This document shows positions 1 to 8,510 of a stretch of DNA of 64,000 nt, piece after piece. The DNA is from JAHQVI01 sp963727575 (GTDB taxonomy: Bacteria > Pseudomonadota > Alphaproteobacteria > Rhizobiales > Rhodomicrobiaceae), in assembly GCA_963727575.1 (NCBI GenBank), contig CAVSIA010000030.1, positions 46,386 through 110,385 of the forward strand, written 5' to 3'. Position 1 is the first letter of the stretch. Each line of letters starts with the position of its first letter. The position numbers were made by a program, and so were the translations under genes. The notes beneath the pieces were generated by a model that saw only the letters and a program-made list of their open reading frames with translations, ran no database searches and was not told where the DNA came from.

Positions 1-230
1 ATGACGAGACCATGCCGAAGGACGCACATAAGGTGGCGCATTTTTGCTCGATGTGCGGGCCGAAATTCTGCTCGATGGAGATCACCCAGCAGGTGCGCGA
101 CTACGCCGCCAAGCTGAACGCTCCGATCGAGGAGGCCAAGGACGCCGGCATGGCCGAGATGAGCGAAAAGTTCAAGGAGATGGGCGGGCAGGTTTATGTT
201 GATCAGACGACCCCGAAGCGTAGCGGGTAA
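1..230 (+). CDS. thiC: Phosphomethylpyrimidine synthase ThiC, C-terminal end (partial)
   Basis: The reading frame is already open at the left edge, so only the last ~76 residues are present. They contain the C-terminal cysteine motif CSMCGPKFC, which in ThiC binds the [4Fe-4S] cluster used in radical SAM chemistry to make the hydroxymethylpyrimidine phosphate part of thiamine from aminoimidazole ribotide. The tail after the motif has the family-typical ITQQVRDYA run. The TPP riboswitch usual for thiC would lie upstream, outside the window. No neighbouring thi genes follow. Confidence 0.95.
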   Translation, partial: DETMPKDAHKVAHFCSMCGPKFCSMEITQQVRDYAAKLNAPIEEAKDAGMAEMSEKFKEMGGQVYVDQTTPKRSG

Positions 231-444
231 GCGCCCCGGAGACCGATCCGGCAGGGGGATTCGGTATGCTCGCTGCGGGCGCTCGCCGCATCATGCGAAG
301 CTTGCCCTGTGCTTGGAGCCGGGAGGTTAGGCCTATGTCGATCCCGAAGAGACTTCGGCTAAGATTAAACATCCGGTAAGCAGTCGCGAACGCTATTGCA
401 GATAGTCGAAATGGATTAGCCTCCCCTTCAATGGAGGCTGATCC

Positions 445-1362
445 ATGACAATTCCCGACTACCAGACGCTGATGCTGCCTGTGCTCCGGTCAGCGGGCGG
501 CGGCGAAGTTCGCATCGCCGATGTCATACCGAAGCTTGCGGCGGAATTCGCGCTCACGGACGACGAGCAGGAGGCATTGCTCCCGAGCGGTCGGCAGACG
601 ATCTTCGCCAATCGCGTCCATTGGGCGAAAACCTACCTGAAGCAGGCCGGCCTGATCGCCCTGCCGAAGAGGGCGCATTTTCAGCTGACGGAGCGCGGCC
701 AGCAAGCGCTCGTGGAAGCGCACAGGATCGACAATGCCTATCTGTCAAGCTTCCCTGAGTTTCTGGAATTCAAAACGCGGAGCCGGGTCGAGAAGGCAGA
801 CGAAGAACCGGTCCAAGCCGAACTCGCGGACGCGACGACCGAAACGCCGGACGAAGCCCTCAGGCATGCGCACAAGGAAATAGAGACTCAACTCGCCCAA
901 GACCTGTTGGATCGCATCGTCGCCGCACCACCGGATTTCTTCGAGCGCCTTGTGGTAGCGTTGCTGCTGTCCATGGGCTATGGCGGCTCTGCAAAGGAGG
1001 CGGGCCGCGCTCTGGGCCGTTCCAATGATGGCGGCGTTGATGGCGTCATCGATCAGGACGTTCTCGGTCTCGACCGGGTCTATGTGCAGGCCAAGCGCTA
1101 CAGTCCTGGCAATAATGTCGGCGCATCCGCGATCCGTGATTTTTTCGGAAGTCTTGATCGCTTCAAGGCCGCGAAAGGTCTCTTCGTTACGACGTCGGCA
1201 TTCACGCAGGACGCGCAGGAAACTGCGCGCTTCTTGAGCAAGCGCATTGTCCTCATCGACGGAGCGCGTCTTGCGCAGCTGATGATCCGCTACAACGTCG
1301 GATGCCGCGTGGAGGAGACGCTAGAGTTGAAGAAAGTTGATGAAGAATTCTTTGATGATTGA
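445..1362 (+). CDS. mrr: Mrr-type restriction endonuclease, stand-alone
   Basis: The 305-residue protein has the full length of an Mrr enzyme. Residues ~1-95 form the Mrr N-terminal winged-helix domain, followed by a charged linker (~105-145) and the Mrr catalytic domain (~150-275). The PD-(D/E)xK-like core is visible as Asp199 in GGVDGVI followed by Gln215-Ala-Lys217 (VQAKRY). E. coli Mrr cleaves DNA carrying foreign methylation, so no cognate methylase is expected, and none is adjacent. It sits alone between thiC and an osmC-like gene. GC content and codon choice are less extreme than in neighbours, in keeping with possible transfer. The substrate cannot be inferred. Confidence 0.85.
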   Translation: MTIPDYQTLMLPVLRSAGGGEVRIADVIPKLAAEFALTDDEQEALLPSGRQTIFANRVHWAKTYLKQAGLIALPKRAHFQLTERGQQALVEAHRIDNAYLSSFPEFLEFKTRSRVEKADEEPVQAELADATTETPDEALRHAHKEIETQLAQDLLDRIVAAPPDFFERLVVALLLSMGYGGSAKEAGRALGRSNDGGVDGVIDQDVLGLDRVYVQAKRYSPGNNVGASAIRDFFGSLDRFKAAKGLFVTTSAFTQDAQETARFLSKRIVLIDGARLAQLMIRYNVGCRVEETLELKKVDEEFFDD

Positions 1363-1400
1363 GCGAAGATGGCGGCGGAAACGTTCTCCAGGAGGAGCCC

Positions 1401-1910
1401 ATGGACGCCAGTGAACTCAAAGCCTTGCAGGCCCCGATCAAGGACCGCTATCGCGAGACGCCGGAGGCGGCGGTCATTCTGCTGAAAGCCGAAGGCGTTG
1501 TCGGCGAGGGCGTGACCTGCTCCATCCAGACCTCCAAGGCACTGATCGAGGCGGGGCTGCATCCTTCGGCCGGCGGCACCGGCATTCATGCCTGTTCGGG
1601 CGATATGCTGCTTGAGGCGCTGGTCGCCTGCGCGGGCGTCACGCTGAATGCTGTGGCCACGGCGCTGGGCTTGGATATCGGCAATGCCAAGGTGCGGGCC
1701 GAGGGTGACCTCGATGCGCGCGGCACGCTCGGCGTCGCCAAGGACGCGCCGGTCGGATTTCGCGACATCAGGCTGACGTTCGACATCGACGGCCCGCTGA
1801 CGCCGGAGCAGAGGGCGACCCTGCTGAAGCTCACGGAGCGCTATTGCGTCGTCTATCAGACGCTGCGTAATGCACCGGCCATCGCCGTGAGCATGTCCGG
1901 CACGGAATAA
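1401..1910 (+). CDS. OsmC family peroxiredoxin-like protein
   Basis: This 169-residue protein belongs to the OsmC/Ohr fold family, which reduces organic hydroperoxides with two conserved cysteines. Candidate cysteines are in HACSGDMLLEALVACAG (first region) and ERYCVVYQTL near the C-terminus. I start at the ATG at 1401 because an AGGAGG ribosome site (about 1390-1395) lies just upstream; the longer frame starts inside mrr. The gene is only ~40 bp after mrr and may be co-transcribed. It could equally be one of the many OsmC-like proteins without a proven substrate. Confidence 0.85.
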   Translation: MDASELKALQAPIKDRYRETPEAAVILLKAEGVVGEGVTCSIQTSKALIEAGLHPSAGGTGIHACSGDMLLEALVACAGVTLNAVATALGLDIGNAKVRAEGDLDARGTLGVAKDAPVGFRDIRLTFDIDGPLTPEQRATLLKLTERYCVVYQTLRNAPAIAVSMSGTE

Positions 1911-2011
1911 CATCGGGCAGCATCGGCACTCGTGTCGTCGCCGCCCCGGTGCGGAGGTGAGAAAGCGCGGCATCCCTCAGGCTGTCTCCGCGCCTTCTCC
2001 TTGTATTGACA

Positions 2012-2792
2012 TTATTTCAGCGGCTCGAAGACGCGCTGAAGTCGATAGTTCAGCCCGACTTTCAGCGTGTGAATGTCGTTCTCGTTCCGGAAAACGTCGC
2101 CGTCGAAGTTTCCGGACCGATCGGAGCCGAAATCCATGTAGAGATATTCGACCTTCATGGACAGATCGGGCTGGAAGGCATATTCCACGCCGCCGCCAAG
2201 CGTCCAGCCGGCACGCATGTCATGCAGCTTGGTGTAGTCCTCCTCGACGATGACACTGTCGACCCTGGCGCTGGCTCGGTTCTCGATATCCGCAAGCGCC
2301 AGACCGCCCTTCATATAGAACAGCCAGCGGTCCTCGCCATAGCCGATCCGGCCGGTCAGCGTTCCGTAGCCGCCATATTCGGCGGCGGCAAAGCCGGTCG
2401 AATTGCCCTGGCTGTCGTCCGCGCCCAGATAGCCGAGGTCGGCTTCCGCGCCGACGACGAAGGCGTCCATCTGCCAGTTGTAGCCGACGCTGACGCCGCC
2501 GAGCCAGCCGTTCGGATGCACGTTGAAACCGCTGACCGCCGTCGAAGGCGTCGCCCGCACCTGCGCCCTCAAGGTTCACGGACGACGACGAGCCCCAGCC
2601 ATAGCCGAGATGGCCGCCGATATAAAACCCTGTCCAGGAGAAGTAGGCCGGAGGAACGACGATCGGGTCGCCGTAATCTTTGTAGCTGCGATTATAATCG
2701 GGAAGATCTGCTGCGCTGGCCGGGCTCCAGGCAACTGCCATCAAGGCGGACGCGAACACGATACGCGACGCCACACGAACAAACTTGTACAT
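2012..2792 (-). CDS. Outer-membrane beta-barrel protein (Omp25/31-like), frameshifted
   Basis: The start at 2792 gives a clear signal peptide (MYKFVRVASRIVFASALMAV, ending ASAADL) and a first strand with WTGFYIGGHLGYGWG, typical of the small Rhizobiales porin/opacity-like family. The frame is lost near 2545. The C-terminal two thirds continue in another frame (GWLGGVSVGYNWQ, YGTLTGRIGY, LKVGLNYRL) and end at 2012. Together they make a normal ~260-residue eight-stranded barrel. The break is a single-base change, like many others in this window, so it may be a sequence error. The gene converges with the osmC-like gene. Confidence 0.8.
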
Positions 2793-3097
2793 GCTGTCTC
2801 ACACTTTCGATACTGATCTGAACAAACCCAACTGAACGAACCCCCCGCCCGGCAAAGAGAAATTACGCATACGCCACGGCTTCACGGATCGGGAAAGCGC
2901 GGGAAACATACACCGTTTTTCGCGCAATGGTTGCGTTTATCCAAAGTTATTCGATCAGAGATTGCATTTTCCGCGACGCCTGCGGCGAACATGCAACTTA
3001 TGCGGGTACACGCTATCGTTATTTGGCCAAGTGTCAGGCCTATCTTTACTGCTCCGGTAACGAGACGATGTCCTGTCAGGAACCTTCGAGGCGCCCG

Positions 3098-4921
3098 ATG
3101 ACCAGCCACCCCGCACACCCTCCAATTCGCCCTCTGCCCGCCTTCTGCCGGGCCGCCCTCGTCGGCCTCGCGCTCATGGCGATCCTCGGCGCGTTGCAAC
3201 CCTCGAACGCGCAGCGCGCCGACGACCCGGCCGCCGCGGCGCTGATTTCGCGCAATGCCCGGTTTCATCCCGCGGTCGCCGAGCATGGCATGGTCGCCGC
3301 GCAGGACCGCATTGCCGCGGAGGTCGGCGCCGACATTCTGCGCAAGGGCGGCAATGCCGTCGACGCCGCGGTGGCGACCGGTTTCGCGCTGGCGGTCACG
3401 CATCCGCAGGCCGGCAATCTCGGCGGCGGCGGCTTCATGATGGTGGCGCTGGCGAAGCAGAAGAAGGTCGTGGCGATCGACTACCGCGAGATGGCGCCGA
3501 AGGCGGCGACGCGCGATCTGTTCATCGGCGCGAATGGCGATGTCGACAACGAGAAGGCCCGGTTCACGCGCGCCTCGGCCGGCGTGCCGGGCACCGTCGC
3601 CGGCCTGATCCACGCCCTGGAAACCTACGGCACGATGAGCCTCGCGCAGGTTCTGGAGCCCGCGATCCGGCTTGCGGAGGACGGCTTCGCGGTCCCGTGG
3701 GGGCTGGCATATGCCATGGGCGAAAACCGCGAACGCTTCGCCAAGGACCCTTCCTCCGCCGCCTATTTCCTCCACCCGGACGGCACGCCCTACGCCGCCG
3801 GCGAAACGCTGAAGCAGGCCGATCTCGCCACGACGCTGCGGGCGATCGCGGAGCACGGGCGCGCCGGCTTCTATGAGGGCCCGGTCGCGGCGCAGATCGT
3901 CGCCGAGATGAAGCAGGGCAACGGGCTGATCACGGAAGACGACCTGAAGGCCTATCGCGTCGTCGAGCGCGAGCCCGTGCGCGGCACCTATCGCGGCTAT
4001 GAGATCGCCTCGATGCCGCCGCCGTCCTCGGGCGGCACGCATCTGATCCAGATGCTCAACATCCTGGAAGGCTACGACCTGAAAGCCACCGGCCATAACA
4101 GCGCCGACTATATTCACCGGCTCGTCGAGGCGATGCGGCGCGCCTATGCCGACCGCGCCAAGCATATGGGCGATCCGGCGTTCTGGCAGGTGCCGGTCGC
4201 CGGGCTGATCAGCAAGAGCTATGCCGACGGGCAGCGCAAGACCATCGATCTGACCAAGGCGACCAGTTCCAAGGATGTCTCCGCTGGCGATCCGCCCGCC
4301 AAGGAAAGCCAGGACACGACGCATTTCTCGGTGATGGACAAGGACGGAAACGCCGTCGCCAACACCTATACGATCAACTTCGCCTTCGGCAGCGGCTACT
4401 CCGTGGACGGAGCGGGCTTCCTGCTCAACAACGAGATGGACGACTTCGCCGCCAAGCCGGGCGTGCCGAACGCTTACGGCCTGATCGGCGGCGACGCCAA
4501 CGCCATCGAGCCGCAGAAGCGCCCGCTCTCCTCGATGACGCCGACCATCGTGCTGAAGGACGGCGAGCCGGTCATCGCAACGGGCAGTCCGGGCGGCAGC
4601 ACGATCATCACCGTGGTCATGCAGGTGCTGCTCAACGTGTTCGATTTCGACATGAATATCGCCGAAGCGACGGCGGCGCCGCGCATCCATCATCAGTGGC
4701 TGCCCGACAACGTGATCACCGAGGACGGCGTGTCGATCGATACGCTCCGCATACTGCAGTCGCGCGGCTTCATCCTGCCGGCGGACGCGAACGGGCAGCT
4801 CACGCACCGGGTTCTCGGGCGCGCCAACTCGATCATGCGCACCGGCGGACTGCTGTTCGGCTCGGCCGATCCCCAGCGCCGCGGACGGGGCGATTGCGGG
4901 ATACTAGTGGTTCGAATTTAA
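3098..4921 (+). CDS. ggt: Gamma-glutamyltransferase (glutathione hydrolase)
   Basis: This periplasmic Ntn-hydrolase cleaves gamma-glutamyl bonds of glutathione and transfers the glutamyl group. From the ATG at 3098 it has 607 residues, the family norm. The N-terminus is a signal peptide (AALVGLALMAILGALQPSNA). The self-cleavage site is QDTTHFSV, with Thr407 the predicted nucleophile at the start of the small subunit. LLNNEMDDF and the GSPGGS oxyanion loop are conserved. An in-frame ATG at 3068 and longer starts up to 2927 add sequence that looks non-coding. It stands alone as a transcription unit. Confidence 0.93.
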   Translation: MTSHPAHPPIRPLPAFCRAALVGLALMAILGALQPSNAQRADDPAAAALISRNARFHPAVAEHGMVAAQDRIAAEVGADILRKGGNAVDAAVATGFALAVTHPQAGNLGGGGFMMVALAKQKKVVAIDYREMAPKAATRDLFIGANGDVDNEKARFTRASAGVPGTVAGLIHALETYGTMSLAQVLEPAIRLAEDGFAVPWGLAYAMGENRERFAKDPSSAAYFLHPDGTPYAAGETLKQADLATTLRAIAEHGRAGFYEGPVAAQIVAEMKQGNGLITEDDLKAYRVVEREPVRGTYRGYEIASMPPPSSGGTHLIQMLNILEGYDLKATGHNSADYIHRLVEAMRRAYADRAKHMGDPAFWQVPVAGLISKSYADGQRKTIDLTKATSSKDVSAGDPPAKESQDTTHFSVMDKDGNAVANTYTINFAFGSGYSVDGAGFLLNNEMDDFAAKPGVPNAYGLIGGDANAIEPQKRPLSSMTPTIVLKDGEPVIATGSPGGSTIITVVMQVLLNVFDFDMNIAEATAAPRIHHQWLPDNVITEDGVSIDTLRILQSRGFILPADANGQLTHRVLGRANSIMRTGGLLFGSADPQRRGRGDCGILVVRI

Positions 4922-5271
4922 CGCTTCGAACCACGCCGTTTTATGCTCATGGATCGAATTGACATGACATTCTAATCACTTACCTCGGCTTCATCGCACG
5001 GCAAACAGGCATTCACAATGTCATGTTCGATCCACCAGGCGCAGGCGTCACGGCGCTGAACGCCTGCTGAATAGGAAGAATATTTTGTAACAAAAAATGG
5101 CGTCGCCGGGGGTGGGCGACGCCAATTACATTTATTGCTCTTGAAGCTTAAATAGTAACGACAAAAGCCAATTTCAACGGACAGAACATTACAAGTTGTT
5201 CATTGAGAACAAATACTGCAATTCGAAAGAATGACCTCGTCGGGGGAACATTAAGCAAAGAGGCATTCGAT
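4922..5271. other. Intergenic region with two strong hairpins
   Basis: No gene is seen. Two perfect inverted repeats lie here: 5041-5067 (8-bp arms GCAGGCGT/ACGCCTGC) and 5099-5123 (9-bp arms GGCGTCGCC/GGCGACGCC around GGGGGTG). Neither has a good U-run, so they may slow or end transcription after ggt, or be part of a dispersed palindromic repeat. The stretch from 5124 to 5271 is AT-richer and should hold the promoter of the small secreted protein gene. Confidence 0.6.
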
Positions 5272-5630
5272 ATGACTGGATTGAGATTTTCAATTGCCGC
5301 GGCGATCATCGGCTTTGCTGCACTCCTATTCGGGCCGGCGCAGGCCCAGGCCGCATCCATTTCGCCGGGGGCGGCCATGGCGCTGTCGAAGGATGCAACG
5401 GCCACGGGCGCCGGACTACAAAAGGTGACTTATGGATATTGTCATCGCTGGCGGGTGCGCTGCGCCAATCGCTGGGGTGGCATACGCCGCGCTATTTCCG
5501 CTGCGTCCGTGACCACGGCTGCCGCACGCCGGCCCGCCATTATTGCCGCGACTGGCGCCGGCGCTGCGCCTATCGCTGGGGCTGGCACACGCCGCGCTAC
5601 CGCCGCTGCATCCACCGGCACGGCTGCTGA
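5272..5630 (+). CDS. Small secreted Cys-rich tandem-repeat protein (frameshifted)
   Basis: I do not recognise the family. From the ATG at 5272 (AAAGAGG ribosome site upstream) there is a signal peptide (LRFSIAAAIIGFAALLF, cleavage near AQAQAA). The mature part then contains two tandem units of about 28 residues with spacing C-x6-C-x13-C-x5-C and the shared core RWGWHTPRY. The first unit is cut by a one-base frameshift near 5478; the second continues in the next frame and ends at a stop right after its last Cys. The product would be about 119 residues, very basic, exported and probably disulphide-bonded. A terminator follows. Confidence 0.65.
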
Positions 5631-5674
5631 GCGTCCGTCCACGTCAGCCTAAGTCATAGTCTATCGCCAAGCCC

Positions 5675-5703
5675 AGGGGCGCGTCCGACGGACCGCCCCT
5701 TTT
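5675..5703 (+). terminator. Intrinsic terminator after the Cys-rich gene
   Basis: AGGGGCG pairs with CGCCCCT through an inner GTCC/GGAC stem, with one bulged C, and is followed by TTTT. It lies ~45 bases after the stop of the small secreted protein gene. The rest of 5704-5949 shows no other gene. Confidence 0.7.
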
Positions 5704-5949
5704 CGTCCTTCGGAGAACGCTCCGCGGCCCGACGAAACGCCCCAGCGACCAAATCGCGACGCGCGCTCATCACGAAAAGTTTCGCAAACGCGCGTGGTTG
5801 TGAACCGAGTTGAATTGAAGAGTTCCACGCAGGGCGCGACAGTTATCCTATCGGCGATCGAGGCCGAAGGTCTTCGGACTGCACCCTGGACGCGAGCCGA
5901 TAGCAGCCGCTCGCGCTCTCCCCCTGATCGCCAGATCGAGGAGCACATC

Positions 5950-7339
5950 ATGCTGACGGACAGATTCTATGGACAGCACTCCAGCGCGTCGCCCGCCGCG
6001 ATTGCTCGCCTTCGAGGATGCCGTCCATGCCGTCGCCGCGCACCGCCCGGTCGGCGACGCTCTGTCCCGCGCGCTCGATGCCGACGCCGACCTTGTCTCT
6101 GCCCATGCCCTCGCCGGATTCGGTGCGATCATGCTCGGGCGCAACGAAACCGCCTCGCAGGCTCTCGCCGCCCAGCGCGCGACCCGCAAGGCAATGGCGA
6201 GCCATAAGACACTCACCGCGGGCGAAGCGGCGCTTGCCATGGCGCTCGATCACGCGGTCGCGGGCCGTCTGCGCGATGCCGCCGATACGCTCGAGCTGCA
6301 TCTGGAGACGGCGCCGGAGGATTTCCTCAGTGCAAAGATCGCCCATGCCCTGCGTTTCATGCTCGGCGACCAGGACGCCATGCGCCGGCTCACCGGCGAT
6401 CTCGTCATTCGCGCGCCGGAAAGCGGGGCGGGTTACGGCTTCCTGCTCGGCTGTCATGCCTTCGGCCTGGAGGAGGCCGGCGCCTATGCCGATGCCGAAG
6501 CCGTCGGGCGCAAGGCTGTGGCGATCGAGCCGGCCGATAGCTGGGGCCTGCACGCGGTATCGCACGTCTTCGAGATGACCGGACGGATCGGCGAGGGCCG
6601 CGACTGGCTGAACGCCTCGCGCCCGGTCTGGTCGCGCTGCAATAATTTTTCCTTCCATATGGCCTGGCACCTGTCGCTCCTCCATCTCGAGGCGGGCAAC
6701 AGCGACGAGGTGCTGACGCTTTACGACGAGGAGGTCCGGCCGGTTCAGACCGACGATTTCCGCGACATGTCGAATGCGGTGTCGATGCTCTGGCGGCTCG
6801 AACAGGAGGGCGTCGACGTCGGCGACCGCTGGACCGCGCTTTACGACATCGCCCATCGCCGCCGCGCCGACACCACCTATATCTTCGCCTCGCTGCACTA
6901 CCTCCTCGCCCTGATCGCGGCGGGCGACATGAGCGCGGCGGAGGATCTCGTCGCCGCTCTGCGCGAGCGCAAGACCGAGAAAGACGATCAGGGCCGCGTC
7001 GCCCGCTATATCGGCCTGCATGTCGCCGAAGCGCTGATCCGGATGCCGGGCCATTGCTCCAGGTCGGGGCCATGCCTCACCGAGATCGCCCGCCGTCTGC
7101 CCGCGCTCGGCGGCAGCAATGCCCAGCGCGACGTGTTTCTGCGCGCGCTCATGGCGGTCGCGATGCGCAGCCAGGATTTCCCCTCGCTCAATGCCATCGA
7201 TTCGCTGCGCGGCGAGCTTCGTCATGAGGACCGCTTTCACCAGGCGATCGTCGACCGGCTGGAAAATGGGCCGCTGCGCGTGCCGGCCGCACAGCCGGAG
7301 CGGCACCACGGCCACATGGATCTGATCAGACTGATGTAA
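5950..7339 (+). CDS. TTC38-like tetratricopeptide repeat protein (frameshift near its start)
   Basis: The long frame begins at 5969, but the true start is probably the ATG at 5950, preceded by GAGGAG and giving MLTDRF, which matches the usual start of TTC38-like proteins. The two frames join by a one-base shift near 6000. The ~460-residue product is made of degenerate helical TPR hairpins. Family hallmarks include HAVSHVFEMTGRIGEG and the CNNFSFHMAWHLSLLHLEAG segment. The family is widespread, but its molecular role is not established; protein binding is the default expectation. No signal peptide is seen, so it is cytoplasmic. Confidence 0.8.
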
Positions 7340-7367
7340 GCCGCGAATGCATTCTTGGGAGGACGTG

Positions 7368-7847
7368 ATGGGATATTTCAAATTTTTCGGGAGCCTCGGC
7401 GCGCTCGTGATGGCCGCGTTCGTCGTCGCCACCTCGCTGACCGCGACCGCAGGTTCCGAGCCGAGCGCGATCAACACTCTGGGTACGGACGGCGTGGCCA
7501 TCAAAGGCTACGATCCCGTCGCCTATTTCACCGAGGGCGCGCCGCATAAGGGCAGCGCAGAATTCGCCGCCGAGCACAACGGCGTCAAATGGTACTTCGC
7601 CAGCGCGGAGAACAAGACACTGTTCGAGGCCGACCCGGACAAGTACACGCCTGCCTATGGCGGCTACTGCGCTTTCGGCGTGTCGCAGGGCTATCTGGTC
7701 AAGATCGAGCCCGACGCCTGGTCGATCCGCGACGGAAAGCTCTATCTGAACTACGACAAATCGGTGCAGACCAAATGGGCCAAGAAGCCTGCGAAATACA
7801 TTCAGCAGGCGGATGAGCAATGGCCGGGCCTGGTGGCCAAGAAGTAA
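7368..7847 (+). CDS. Exported YHS-domain protein
   Basis: The 159-residue protein has an N-terminal signal/anchor segment (LGALVMAAFVVATSLTATAG) and one YHS domain with GYDPVAYF, VKWYFAS and GGYCAFGVSQG. YHS domains are thought to bind metal, often copper, through conserved Tyr, His and Ser/Cys. The chosen ATG at 7368 has GGGAGG upstream. It starts ~30 bases after the TPR gene and may share its mRNA. The substrate or partner is unknown. Confidence 0.85.
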   Translation: MGYFKFFGSLGALVMAAFVVATSLTATAGSEPSAINTLGTDGVAIKGYDPVAYFTEGAPHKGSAEFAAEHNGVKWYFASAENKTLFEADPDKYTPAYGGYCAFGVSQGYLVKIEPDAWSIRDGKLYLNYDKSVQTKWAKKPAKYIQQADEQWPGLVAKK

Positions 7848-7935
7848 TCGCGGCCGGTTACCCGGTCTGCCGCCTGAATGTGACGAAATCTGATCCGCGT
7901 TCCGCCGGGGAACGCGCTACGTTGGAGACGCGACT

Positions 7936-8415
7936 ATGGGAGCACAAGCAGTCAGGACGTCGGCCGCCGAGGCCGGCGCAGCCACGATCATCGGCACGAT
8001 CCTTCTTGCCGGCATCGCCTCGGAAATCACCTGGGAGGTCTGGGCGCGGTTCATCACCCCGCTATGGGTCGGCGGGCCGCTGGAGCCCGCGGCGCTCGTT
8101 CAGCAGGTCTTCGGGCTCAGCAGCCGCCTCACCGCCGAGCTGATCCACGCCCTCGTCGGACTGATCGCCTACCCGTTCGGCTATATCTTCATCGCCCGCC
8201 CGCTTGCCAAAACCATCGTCCCGTGGATGCCCTGGTGGATGGTCGCCATCGGCTACGGCATCGGCCTGTGGATTTTCGCACTCTATATTATGGCGCATCT
8301 GTTTGCGGGCCAGCCGCCCTTCCTCGGCTTCGTCACTCTGACCTGGGCCTCGCTGGTCGGGCACATCCTTTTCGCGCTCGCGGGTGCGGCTGTGGTAAAG
8401 GCGCGGCTCGGCTGA
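7936..8415 (+). CDS. Four-helix inner-membrane protein, unknown function
   Basis: The 159-residue protein has four hydrophobic segments (roughly residues 14-32, 65-85, 92-118 and 128-152). I cannot name a family. The start has GGAGA eight to ten bases upstream. It is Trp- and Gly-rich in the third segment (WMPWWMVAIGYGIGLWIF). It lies in a row of rightward genes, ~90 bp after the YHS gene and ~95 bp before the ThDP enzyme, without clear operon coupling. Confidence 0.65.
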   Translation: MGAQAVRTSAAEAGAATIIGTILLAGIASEITWEVWARFITPLWVGGPLEPAALVQQVFGLSSRLTAELIHALVGLIAYPFGYIFIARPLAKTIVPWMPWWMVAIGYGIGLWIFALYIMAHLFAGQPPFLGFVTLTWASLVGHILFALAGAAVVKARLG

Positions 8416-8510
8416 AAATTGTGCAGGGGAGCGTATTTGCGCGCTTCCCTTCACGCAATCCCGCCGCAATCCGCCTATAACGGTCCTCCGCTCCGCCACA
8501 GGCACAAAGC

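Noticed and set aside
2882..4807. 641-codon open frame on the minus strand
   Set aside because: It is antisense to ggt, has low-complexity Arg/Gly/His/Ala composition and no domain; a GC-rich shadow frame.
5099..5123. Rho-independent terminator after ggt
   Set aside because: The stem is strong, but no U-run follows and it is ~180 bases after the stop; left as a hairpin in the intergenic entry.
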